Shown piece after piece: positions 40,589 to 48,388 of a stretch of 64,000 nucleotides of DNA (position 1 is its first letter; every line of letters begins with the position of its first letter). The position numbers and the translations under genes were made by a program. This DNA is from an uncultured Clostridia bacterium. GTDB lineage: Bacteria > Bacillota > Clostridia > Christensenellales > Aristaeellaceae. Under the pieces are notes generated by a model. The model searched no databases. It was given only the letters and a program-made list of their open reading frames with translations, and was not told the origin of the DNA. The DNA is taken from the NCBI GenBank assembly GCA_946414315.1, contig CAMKNZ010000007.1:1-64000 (forward strand). The letters are read 5' to 3'.

Positions 40589-42046
40589 TTATTCCTCGAT
40601 CAGGTCGCTCAGGTCCGGCAGGATGCTCAGCTGCGCCTCGTCAAATGTGTTCGGTCCGATCACTTCCAGGTCTTCCGGAAGCTCGATCGAATCCAGTTTC
40701 ACGCACAGGGAGAAGGCGTAGTCGCCGATATACTCCACCGGGTCGGGGATCACGATCTCCGTGAGGGCGGTGCAGCAGAAGAAGGCCCGTTCGCCGATTT
40801 CTTCCAGTTCTTCCGGCAGGGTGATCTCCGTCAGGCCGCTGCAGCCCGAGAAGGTGGAGGGATTGATCGTATACAGTTCGGAGGGAAGGGTCAGGCTCGT
40901 CAGGGACATGCACTTGTTGAAAGCGGAGGGCCCGATATATCCGCAGCCGTCCGGGATCAGGATCTCTTCCAGGCCGGTGCATTCGCTGAAGGCTTCGCTG
41001 CCGATATAGTCCACGGATTCGGGCAGGACGACCTTTTTAAGGCTCCTGTCGCCCATGAACGCGCCGCCGCCGATGTAGGTCAGGCCGTCCGGCAGGATGA
41101 TCTCTTCCAGGTCGCTGCAGCCGGCGAAGGTGTTCTTGCCGATGGTGGTCACACCCTGGGGCAGTTTCACGGAAACCAGGCTGGAACAGTCGCGGAACGC
41201 CTGTTCCCCGATGGAGGTGATCGTTTCCGGCATGTTCAGTTCCTTCAGGCTTTCGCAGCGGGAGAAGGCGCGCTCGGCAATGGAGGTCACTTCGTCCGGG
41301 AAGGTCACGTTGTCCAGCTTGACGCAGCCGAAGAACGCGTCTGAACCGATGGTGGAGATCTCCGTATCCTCAAGGTTGATCTGCGCCAGGTTCTCACAGC
41401 CGTAGAAGGCCCGGCGGCCGATGGCGGTCAGCGCGACAGCGCCTTCCTCATCCGACTTTTTCCGGATCTTCAGCCTGGTGATGTTCGTGCACTCATAGAA
41501 CGCTTCCGCACCGATGATGCGGGTGCCGTTCTTGACCTCATATTTTCCTTTTTCATTCATCCTGGAGTAATAGACCAGGCGGTAGTCATTCTGGCTGTAG
41601 AGGACGCCGTCCACCATCTTCAGGTTTTTGTTGTCCGGATCAATGATGAGATCGTAGAGCACTTCGCAGCCGGCGAAGGGATTCACGCCGACCTCGGTCA
41701 GGCTTGCCGGGATCTCCACGCTTTCCAGGCTGGAGCAGCGCTTGAAAACGGAATCACCCAGGGAAACGATCCCTTCCGGGATGATCACGTCCGTAACATT
41801 GGTGTTCGACTGGAAAGCCGAAGGGCCGATCGCCGTCACGGCGACGCCCTCCAGCTCGGAAGGGATCGTTACGGAGACGGCCTGGCCGGTATACTTTTTG
41901 ATCATGGCCGTTCCGTCGTCCTGGATTGTATAAAGATAATCGCCGGAAGTAAGTTCCTGGCCGGTTACAGACTCGCCGCAGGCAGCAAAAAGGGTACAGC
42001 AAAGAAAGAGAAGGCTGATCAGCAGACAAGAAATACGCTTTCTCAA
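40589..42046 (-). CDS. BspA-like leucine-rich repeat surface protein
   Basis: The 485-residue protein starts with a lipoprotein-type signal (MRKRISCLLISLLFLCCTLFAACGES). About 13 BspA/TpLRR repeats of 23 residues follow, of the form AFxxCxxLxxIxLPxxVxxIGxxAF. Such proteins are exported and bind host or plant surface molecules or other cells. It is the first gene of a two-gene operon with the antiporter and is one of the few cargo genes on the same strand as the phage genes. Confidence 0.85.
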   Translation of the reverse strand: MRKRISCLLISLLFLCCTLFAACGESVTGQELTSGDYLYTIQDDGTAMIKKYTGQAVSVTIPSELEGVAVTAIGPSAFQSNTNVTDVIIPEGIVSLGDSVFKRCSSLESVEIPASLTEVGVNPFAGCEVLYDLIIDPDNKNLKMVDGVLYSQNDYRLVYYSRMNEKGKYEVKNGTRIIGAEAFYECTNITRLKIRKKSDEEGAVALTAIGRRAFYGCENLAQINLEDTEISTIGSDAFFGCVKLDNVTFPDEVTSIAERAFSRCESLKELNMPETITSIGEQAFRDCSSLVSVKLPQGVTTIGKNTFAGCSDLEEIILPDGLTYIGGGAFMGDRSLKKVVLPESVDYIGSEAFSECTGLEEILIPDGCGYIGPSAFNKCMSLTSLTLPSELYTINPSTFSGCSGLTEITLPEELEEIGERAFFCCTALTEIVIPDPVEYIGDYAFSLCVKLDSIELPEDLEVIGPNTFDEAQLSILPDLSDLIEE

Positions 42047-42094
42047 CTCGGATATCCCCCTTGCGTTTGGCTATGTTTCACCTGTCTTTCATTT

Positions 42095-42123
42095 ATCATA
42101 CCGGTTTTTGGCCGGTTCGTCAA
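42095..42123 (-). promoter_or_regulatory. Sigma-A-type promoter for the BspA-like/antiporter operon
   Basis: On the minus strand TTGACG (42123-42118), a 17-base spacer and TATGAT (42100-42095). The spacer contains ccggccaaaaaccgg, a small dyad. Confidence 0.65.
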
Positions 42124-42148
42124 ATGTTTTGTTGCCTGCGGTCAAGCG

Positions 42149-42412
42149 TTATTCCGCGGTTTTCCTGGCGGGAGCGCGTTTGCGTCCCGCCGCGTCCGCC
42201 CCCTCCCCGGGATCGGCCTCCAGCTGCTTCTTCTGCGCCGGGGTGACGGAGGCTTCCAGGGAGCCTTCGTCCACCAGCATCCGGAACAACGGATCCTCCC
42301 GGATCGCTTCGGGGGCCTCGTGGAAGGTCAGTCGGTTGGCGGCGCTGATCCGGTGGATCAGCTCGCCTTTGGCGTTGTGGAAGTCCGCGCAGACGCGGGA
42401 CAGGATGAGCAT
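42149..42412 (-). CDS. Small phage head-region protein, unknown function
   Basis: The 87-residue protein (MLILSRVCADFHNAKGELIHRI, then HEAPEAIREDPLFRMLVDEGSLEAS) has GGAGGAAT upstream. It directly follows the capsid gene in transcription order. Many phages have a small protein here with a disordered lysine/alanine-rich end, as in this case (RKRAPARKTAE). I cannot assign it to a family. Confidence 0.55.
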   Translation of the reverse strand: MLILSRVCADFHNAKGELIHRISAANRLTFHEAPEAIREDPLFRMLVDEGSLEASVTPAQKKQLEADPGEGADAAGRKRAPARKTAE

Positions 42413-42427
42413 GGGTCATTCCTCCTT

Positions 42428-43399
42428 TCAGATTCCGTCTAAATATCTGACCGTGGAAGGATACAGGAACCGGACCTCGCTGAACTGCGCGATGTAGGGG
42501 ATCTTGATGCGCATGTCAGAGTATTCCGTGTCCATCCGGCGCAGGGGCTGGGTCAGGTTGAAGCAGATGCGGTCCACCCGGTTCATATAGACCACCATGC
42601 GGTCGGAGCCGTTGGAGCCGATGCCGCTGCACCATTTGCAGGGAGAGATCGTCAGCTCGCCGCCCTGCTGGGCGGACAGGTTGTTCTCCAGCACATAGGT
42701 GAGGATGGACCGTTCCGAATCGTCGGACACCTTGCGGGTGACCAGGGCGCCGAACTGCTGCACCGGGATCAGGATATGGTTGGGCAGGGCGTCGGAGGAG
42801 CAGTCGTTGTCCCGCCAGAGGGCGGAGATGGCGGTGTTGATATCGTTCAGGATCTCGTCCGCGGTCTTGTACTGCCACTGGGTGTCGGAGCCGCCGGAGG
42901 TGTGGGGATCCGCGGAGGCGCGGAGCACCGAGGGGTTGTTGCACAGGCCGGTGGAGGTCACCTTCGTGAAGCCGGTGTAGACGTTCCGGTCGATCAGCTT
43001 ATCGCAGTGGAGCCGGATGCCCTTGTTCAGGAAGGTTTCCGGATCCCGGCCCACCTGCATCATCTTTTCCCGCTCCAGGGTGGAAAAGGACATGTATTCG
43101 GCAAAATTGAAGGTCCGGGCCACCTGCTTGGACATGTCCGCCTGGATGACGGGAATGTCGTTGGCCGCCTCAAAGAAAAGGTTGTCGTCGTCCCCGCCGG
43201 AAGAGGCGTAGGTGACGTCCACGGAGGCGATGGACTCCAGCAGCCCGCCGCCGGTGATGACCGGCATATCCCGGGGCCAGTCCGTGCCGGAAAGGGGTTC
43301 CAGGATCACGTCGTCCACCTTCTCCAGCTCCTTCATGAGGAAGGTGTAGGAATCGTTCACCGCCAGGCGGCGGGTCCGGATGGGAGGGGTTTTATACAT
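42428..43399 (-). CDS. Phage major capsid protein (DUF2184-like)
   Basis: The 323-residue protein has the DUF2184 capsid pattern: IPVIQADMSKQVARTFNFAEYMSFSTLEREKMMQVGRDPETFLNKGI, HCDKLIDRNVYTGFTKVTSTGLCNN, ILNDINTAISALW, PNHILIPVQQFGALV and RMVVYMNRVDRICFNLTQPLRR. It would form the head shell. GAAAGGAG precedes the ATG. The frame is intact, without stops, so the gene has been kept under selection or is recently acquired. Confidence 0.85.
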   Translation of the reverse strand: MYKTPPIRTRRLAVNDSYTFLMKELEKVDDVILEPLSGTDWPRDMPVITGGGLLESIASVDVTYASSGGDDDNLFFEAANDIPVIQADMSKQVARTFNFAEYMSFSTLEREKMMQVGRDPETFLNKGIRLHCDKLIDRNVYTGFTKVTSTGLCNNPSVLRASADPHTSGGSDTQWQYKTADEILNDINTAISALWRDNDCSSDALPNHILIPVQQFGALVTRKVSDDSERSILTYVLENNLSAQQGGELTISPCKWCSGIGSNGSDRMVVYMNRVDRICFNLTQPLRRMDTEYSDMRIKIPYIAQFSEVRFLYPSTVRYLDGI

Positions 43400-43427
43400 A
43401 ATGATCTCCTTTCATATATGGGTATGA

Positions 43428-43940
43428 TCAAATGATGTTCCGCCTGTTGACGACGGCTTCGCAGCAGCCGGACCAGCCGGTCCGGGGATTGCGGATGCGG
43501 ACGTTCTCCAGCAGGACCGTGGATCCCGAGGACCCGGCCGTGGCCGTCAGCTTGCCGTCGGACTTGCGGATATACAGCTTGCCGCCCCGGCCGCCGGAAA
43601 CGGTGGTCGCCAGCGCCACGCTGCCCCGGACCAGGACTTCCATCAGATCGTTGGCGTGCCAGGCGCCGGTCTCACCGGCGGAGTCCGGGTCGTTGAACTG
43701 CCCCCGGGGATAGGCGTCCGGGGTCTTGTCCGCCACCCGGACGGCGAAGCCCAGGAAACTTGCAAACTCCTGGGGCGATTCCAGGTCGAACGGCACGGCG
43801 CCGTTCTCGGTCATGAAGACCGGAGTGCCGAAGGGGATATCGACCCCCGAAGCGTTCCGGACAGAGATCACGATATCGTCCACGGAGCGGGTGACCGTCC
43901 CCGGGTATCCGTATCCGAAAGCGTCCAGTACTTTGCCCAT
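43428..43940 (-). CDS. Phage head structural cement protein (Gp24-like)
   Basis: The 170-residue protein includes DIVISVRNASGVDIPFGTPVFM, FASFLGFAVRVADKTPDAYPRGQFNDPD and HANDLMEVLVRGSVALATT. These are typical of Gp24/DUF2190-like cement proteins that stabilise the shell. It lies between the DUF2213 and capsid genes in the standard order, with a close ribosome binding site (GGAAAGGAG). Confidence 0.75.
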   Translation of the reverse strand: MGKVLDAFGYGYPGTVTRSVDDIVISVRNASGVDIPFGTPVFMTENGAVPFDLESPQEFASFLGFAVRVADKTPDAYPRGQFNDPDSAGETGAWHANDLMEVLVRGSVALATTVSGGRGGKLYIRKSDGKLTATAGSSGSTVLLENVRIRNPRTGWSGCCEAVVNRRNII

Positions 43941-43961
43941 ATTCGTTTCTCTCCTTTCCGG

Positions 43962-45215
43962 TCACTTATGGTAATTAGCGTTGCGCTTTTCCATAATCTT
44001 CCGGCCCAGGTCCGCGGAGGCGGGCGCCGTCCGCCTGCGGGCGGAAGCCAGAGCCGCGTAGGCGTCCGTTCCGGTGGTTCCCCGCCCGGAGCCGCGGGTG
44101 CGGCGGAGGCGGGCGGCGATATCGCCGGCCATCTTCCGGCGCGCCTTCTTCGGCATCCGGACCAGCACCGGCCGCACGGCCGCCAGGGCTGCCCGCAGCG
44201 CGTCATCCGTCCGGAGGGTCTCCGGCAGCGGTTCTTCCTCCCCGTCTCCTTCCTCCTCCAGGATCACTGAGGCCACGGGTTCCAGGATCTCCTCCATGGC
44301 GGCGGAAACCTCTTCCGCCATCGGATCCGCGGCTTCCGAAGCTTCAAGGGCTTCTTCGACCGCTTCCGCGATCTCTTCGGGGATGTCGTCCGCGGCGGCA
44401 GGCGTCAGCAGGGCGATGATCTGATCCAGGCGGGAAAGGATGTCGGCAAGGGACGCTTCGTCGATGGCGATCACGGTCTCCGCGTTTTCGACGGCAGGCG
44501 TTTCTTCGGGTCCGGCTGCCCCGGCAACGGCTTCGGCGACAGCTTCGGCAGCGGCTTCAGCCGGTTCCGTTTCCGGTTCGATCATCTCTTCGATGAATTC
44601 GGCGACGGTCTCGATATCGCCGTCTTTGGCCATCCGGGCCAGGACTTTGGACAGGGATTTCTTCATGTGTGTGTCTCCTTTCATTTCGGTTGCTTTATGA
44701 TCATGTATCGAAACGCGGGCGCCCGCGCGGCCGGCATCGACTACCGCCACGTGGTTCCCGCGGATCTTCCGCTGGAGATACTGTCCGTTCTCCTCGCACA
44801 GCTCATAGGTGTAGCCGCAGGAGATCTCCCGCTTGCCCTCCTCCAGGATGGCGGTGATCAGCGCCGGATCGGTGATGATCAGGTCCGCCAGGAGCAGGTC
44901 GGACTCTTCCCCGCTGCCCCGCCGCACATTGTGGGCGTGGCCTTTCTGCAGGGCGCGGATATTGAAAACATCCACCCCGTCGGGCGGATGATCGTTGGTG
45001 ACCGGCATCCCTTCAAAGGACGCGATCGTCGCTTCGGAAAAAACTTCTTCTTCCGTCCGGATGACCGGAACCGGGCTGTTCCCGGGCATTCCTAACTCCT
45101 CCGGCAGGTACTCCTGCACGCCCGTGCGTGCCACCGGCACATTCAGGCATAAGAGGTAGCCTTCAGGTTCCCTGCGGGATATATTCTCCGACAGGCGCGT
45201 TCCGTAATACTGCAA
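43962..45215 (-). CDS. Phage head scaffold/protease protein (DUF2213)
   Basis: The 417-residue protein starts at TTG 45215, with AAAGGAGG. Residues 1-170 match DUF2213: EGYLLCLNVPVARTGVQEYLPEELG, ATIASFEGMPVTNDHPP, LLADLIITDPALITAILEEGKREISCGYTYEL and GNHVAVVDAGRAGARVSI. A long Glu/Ala-rich, probably disordered scaffold-like middle (about 200-340) and a basic helical end follow. This fits a protease-scaffold fusion for head assembly. Confidence 0.8.
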   Translation of the reverse strand: MQYYGTRLSENISRREPEGYLLCLNVPVARTGVQEYLPEELGMPGNSPVPVIRTEEEVFSEATIASFEGMPVTNDHPPDGVDVFNIRALQKGHAHNVRRGSGEESDLLLADLIITDPALITAILEEGKREISCGYTYELCEENGQYLQRKIRGNHVAVVDAGRAGARVSIHDHKATEMKGDTHMKKSLSKVLARMAKDGDIETVAEFIEEMIEPETEPAEAAAEAVAEAVAGAAGPEETPAVENAETVIAIDEASLADILSRLDQIIALLTPAAADDIPEEIAEAVEEALEASEAADPMAEEVSAAMEEILEPVASVILEEEGDGEEEPLPETLRTDDALRAALAAVRPVLVRMPKKARRKMAGDIAARLRRTRGSGRGTTGTDAYAALASARRRTAPASADLGRKIMEKRNANYHK

Positions 45216-45248
45216 TCTTTTTTCCTCCTTTTTTTCTGGTTTTCCCGG

Positions 45249-45288
45249 TGCCAGCCCCTTCCGCCGGCCCGTATAAACAGACGGACCC
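45249..45288 (+). promoter_or_regulatory. Conserved CGTA promoter element copy 10
   Basis: TGCCAGC (45249-45255), 14 bases, CGTATAAACAGACGG (CGTA at 45270). The downstream CAGGTG block is degenerate. The 45330 gene starts 60 bases later, as in copy 4, which drives the homologous 28310 gene. Confidence 0.55.
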
Positions 45289-45329
45289 CCATTTCAGGCG
45301 CAAGCCGCAGAAGAAGGAGCAGGAAAGCT

Positions 45330-45533
45330 ATGACGATCGACGAACTGGAACTGACCCCCGACGAGATTCTCCGGATTACCCGGGGCGGACAACGGCCCCT
45401 CCTGGCCAATGTATGCTTCCATCATTTTGTTTCCACCGGGAAACAGCGGGAAGGCCGGTTTTTCTTCCCCCGGATCCGGAAGGAATATGAGTATCAGTGC
45501 GAATACTGCGGCAAGGTGAGATGGTCTGCCTGA
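45330..45533 (+). CDS. Double-glycine leader peptide with FHH...CxxCG core (paralogue of 28310)
   Basis: The 67-residue peptide has the leader MTIDELELTPDEILRITRGG. The core contains ANVCFHHFVSTGKQREGRFF, then PRIRKEYEYQCEYCGKVRW. It aligns with the core of the 28310-28630 protein (FHH, TGK, F-P, Y-x-C-x-x-CG, W). AAGGAGCAGGAAAGC precedes the ATG. Possibly an exported small zinc-binding peptide; its activity is unknown. Confidence 0.7.
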   Translation: MTIDELELTPDEILRITRGGQRPLLANVCFHHFVSTGKQREGRFFFPRIRKEYEYQCEYCGKVRWSA

Positions 45534-45548
45534 CCATCCCTTCTTTCT

Positions 45549-45578
45549 TTGACAAAAGCGCCTCTTTTTCAGTATGAT
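45549..45578 (+). promoter_or_regulatory. Sigma-A-type promoter for the phosphoesterase gene
   Basis: TTGACA (45549-45554) and TATGAT (45573-45578), 18 bases apart. Confidence 0.65.
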
Positions 45579-45626
45579 AAAAGCAGCAACAACGCCGCCT
45601 GGAATCAGCGGGAAAAGAGGCCGGAT

Positions 45627-46109
45627 ATGGATCAGACCGGTACGGTGAAAGTCGCTGTGATCTCGGATACCCACGGGCTCCTGCGCAGGGAGGTCGTGGC
45701 GGAGCTCCGGGACTGCACCCACATCATCCACGCGGGCGATATCGTCCGGGAATCAGACCTGGACGAGCTCAGGCTTTACGGCTCGATCTATGCCGTCCGG
45801 GGCAACAACGACCTGTGGCAGAGCGGGCTCAGCGACCTGGCAGGCGTCCTGTGGTTTCAGATCGCAGGCGTTTCCTTTGTCATGACCCACGACCGGTATG
45901 ACGTTCCCCGGAACCTGGACGGCGTCCAGGCTGTGATTTTCGGCCATTCCCACCGCTACAGTGAAGTCTGGTCCGACGGCAGGCTCTGGCTGAATCCCGG
46001 AAGCTGCGGCCGCGCCCGTTTCGGCGGGGACGTGACCATGGCGAAGATGACCCTGCGGAACGGAAAGATCCTGGGCGTACAGCGGATTGACTTTGAGAAA
46101 GAAGGCTGA
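45627..46109 (+). CDS. Metallophosphoesterase (YfcE/MJ0936-like)
   Basis: The ATG at 45627 gives 160 residues. The calcineurin-like motifs are all present: VAVISDTHG (DxH), IIHAGDIV (GDxV), VRGNNDL (GNND), FVMTHDR (GH-type His) and VIFGHSH (GHSH). It should be a two-metal phosphodiesterase of the YfcE type acting on small phosphodiesters. It is followed two bases later by the repeat-protein gene, so the two are one operon. Confidence 0.88.
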   Translation: MDQTGTVKVAVISDTHGLLRREVVAELRDCTHIIHAGDIVRESDLDELRLYGSIYAVRGNNDLWQSGLSDLAGVLWFQIAGVSFVMTHDRYDVPRNLDGVQAVIFGHSHRYSEVWSDGRLWLNPGSCGRARFGGDVTMAKMTLRNGKILGVQRIDFEKEG

Positions 46110-46111
46110 CC

Positions 46112-47029
46112 ATGAAGATCCTTGATCAGATCAGAAACCTGTTTTTCGGCAAAAAAGCTGAAGAGGCTCCCCCGCCCAAATCCCCGGATCAGTACGCCTG
46201 GCCGGAGGACCGGGAACTGATCCTGCAGCTGCTGGACAGCGGGGACGATTTCAGGGCCCGGGCACAGGCGGTCACCCTGCTGCCGTACCCGGAGGAACGG
46301 GAGCGGATCATCCGGATCGCGAAGGAAGACCGGGACGACTTCGTCCGGGACTTCGCGATCGAAAAGCTGCGGTATCCCGATGACCGGGACGTGCTGGCCG
46401 CCCTGGCGGAAAGCGAGACCAACTACCAGCTGGTCAGGCGCGCCGTGGAAATGCTGCCCTGGCCGGAAGAAAAGGAAGAGCTGCTGAAACTTGCCCGGGC
46501 GGACAATTATCCGGTGTTCGCCGTGAAGAAGCTGGACAGCACCGTCGATCCGGCCGTCCCGGAAGGCATCGCGCTGAACGCCTTCGACCGGGAGGCGCGG
46601 CAGGCCGCCGCGGCCCTGCTGGAATATCCCCGGAGCAAAGACGCGCTGGAACAGTATGTCCTGTCGGACGATCCCCTGCTGGACCGCCGGGCCGCCATCG
46701 AAAAGCTGCCTTATCCGGAATGCCGGGAAACGCTGGTGAAAGCCGCAACGTCCTGCCCCCATGAAATATCCCGGGCCTTCGCCGTCAGCCGGCTGCCCTG
46801 GCCGGAGGAAAAGGAACTCCTCGAAACCCTCGCCCATTCAGGGGAAGAGAGCTTCGCCAAAGCCGCCGCGATGCTGGCCATGGCCAGGGGCGGCATATGC
46901 CCGGCCTGCGGCAAGCCTGTCAAAAACTATACGAAGACCGTCTATATGAACGACGATCCCAACGACGTTTCAAAGGAATGCGAGGCCTGCCTGTGCGAAG
47001 CCTGCGGCTGGGAATGGGTGAACGACTGA
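46112..47029 (+). CDS. HEAT-like repeat protein with C-terminal zinc-ribbon-like motif
   Basis: The 305-residue protein is built of helical repeats marked by (L)PYPEERERI, LRYPDDRDVL, LPWPEEKEELL, LPYPECRETLV and LPWPEEKELLE, each about 27-30 residues apart. The end holds CPACGKPVKNY...KECEACLCEACGWEW, which could bind zinc. It may act as a scaffold. Its last 88 bases overlap the 3' end of the convergent phage portal gene. It lies two bases after the phosphoesterase gene. Confidence 0.7.
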   Translation: MKILDQIRNLFFGKKAEEAPPPKSPDQYAWPEDRELILQLLDSGDDFRARAQAVTLLPYPEERERIIRIAKEDRDDFVRDFAIEKLRYPDDRDVLAALAESETNYQLVRRAVEMLPWPEEKEELLKLARADNYPVFAVKKLDSTVDPAVPEGIALNAFDREARQAAAALLEYPRSKDALEQYVLSDDPLLDRRAAIEKLPYPECRETLVKAATSCPHEISRAFAVSRLPWPEEKELLETLAHSGEESFAKAAAMLAMARGGICPACGKPVKNYTKTVYMNDDPNDVSKECEACLCEACGWEWVND

Positions 47030-48375
47030 GGAGACGGGATTCCGATCTTCGTATACACGCCCAGTTCCCCGCCCCTGGATTTCAGCTCGGCAAGCGCTTC
47101 CTCCCGGGTCAGAAGGCCCGCCCGGAACGCCTCGATGACATCTGAAGAAAGTTTCTGTACCAGCTCCGCCCGTTCGGCGGGGCTGGTTGTCATTACCGGC
47201 TCAAAAACAAACTCCAGGTCCTCCGGCACATATCCCCAGCAGGAGACCGCCATCACCGGCAGGAGCTTTTCCAGTGCCGGGCGGAGCTGGCGTTCCTGGA
47301 GGGAGGCGATCATGTCGTAGTAATTCCGCAGGTCCGATTCGCCGGTGGCGTTCATGCCCTGGGGTGAGCGGCCGAAGAGCTTCGTCGCGGGGATCTCCGC
47401 CGCGCCGGCCATGTCCATCATGAACTGCTCGTAGATCTCGCTCAGCCCCGCGAAGGAATAGGCATGGTTCTCATAAGCGTCGTCCTTCGACAGCAGCTGG
47501 ACGCCGAAGGAGGTCCGGAAGCGGTTCTCCATCTGCATGGCGTTGATCACGCTCCGTTTCTGCTCCTCGGTGCCGGAAGCCAGCAGGTCCCCGAAATCCG
47601 CCATCTTCAGGGTGGTCACGTTGGCCTGGAAGAGCAGCTGGGCGATATTGGCCGAGGCGGCGCTGCGCTTCAGCAGCTCTTCATAAATATGCTCCATCTC
47701 GCTGGCGCCCCAGAAGTTTTCGCGGACGGTCTCCGTGCGCGGCAGTTCCCGGCCCACAAAGCGCAGCACCCGGGAATGGTGCAGGGTCACGGAGCGGCAG
47801 TCCTCCGTATCCAGGTTCACGGTATAGCTGGCCGGCAGGCCGAAGTCCGGATCGTCCAGGTCGGAAACCAGCTCCGGGGAAGGTTCGATCCCCTGGGCCC
47901 GGTCCAGCACCAGCAGGCCCTGGAAGCAGTCCGGCAGGAGCGTCTCCGGGACCAGCGGCTGATCCAGCCGGTCTTCCTCGCCCCGGACCACCATCAGGGC
48001 CAGGGATCCGCCGTAAAGCCGGGCCCAGCGCAGGGCGTTGGTGATCTCCTGCTTTACGCTGTGGCGGGCCTCCAGGCTGCGCAGGGCGTGAAGCGCGGCA
48101 TCCGGCAGGGCGGCGGAGAGCCTGTACCAGGCCCGGGTCATGTCCTCGGAAGGCATATCAATGATCCGCATGGTCAGCCAGGATTCCCGGTACATGGCCG
48201 TGAGCAGGTCCGGGTCGGAGGTCAGGCCCGAGCGGACAAAGGCGCCCGCGGTGAACAGCAGGGCGTCGTCCCCCGGAAACACGGCGGCGTTGGAATAGCC
48301 GTCGTTCGCGAACGGCGGGCTTTCCGGCCGGCGGGCGGAGGGCGGCTTTTTTGCCGTATGATTCTTTTTCATCAT
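46942..48375 (-). CDS. Phage portal protein (DUF1073-like)
   Basis: The 477-residue protein matches the DUF1073 portal family: LTAMYRESWLTMRIIDMPSEDMTRAWY, ALRWARLYGGSLALMVV, SRVLRFVGRELPR, NFWGASEMEHIYEEL, IPATKLFGRSPQGMNATGESDLRNYYDMIASLQERQLRPALEKLLPV. The portal is the DNA gate of the head. The last ~28 residues (FTHSQPQASHRQASHSFETS) are encoded antisense to the HEAT-like gene and look unnatural. The original 3' end was therefore probably replaced when the cargo was inserted. Confidence 0.8.
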   Translation of the reverse strand: MMKKNHTAKKPPSARRPESPPFANDGYSNAAVFPGDDALLFTAGAFVRSGLTSDPDLLTAMYRESWLTMRIIDMPSEDMTRAWYRLSAALPDAALHALRSLEARHSVKQEITNALRWARLYGGSLALMVVRGEEDRLDQPLVPETLLPDCFQGLLVLDRAQGIEPSPELVSDLDDPDFGLPASYTVNLDTEDCRSVTLHHSRVLRFVGRELPRTETVRENFWGASEMEHIYEELLKRSAASANIAQLLFQANVTTLKMADFGDLLASGTEEQKRSVINAMQMENRFRTSFGVQLLSKDDAYENHAYSFAGLSEIYEQFMMDMAGAAEIPATKLFGRSPQGMNATGESDLRNYYDMIASLQERQLRPALEKLLPVMAVSCWGYVPEDLEFVFEPVMTTSPAERAELVQKLSSDVIEAFRAGLLTREEALAELKSRGGELGVYTKIGIPSPQSFTHSQPQASHRQASHSFETSLGSSFI

Positions 48376-48388
48376 CTGTTTGTCTGAA

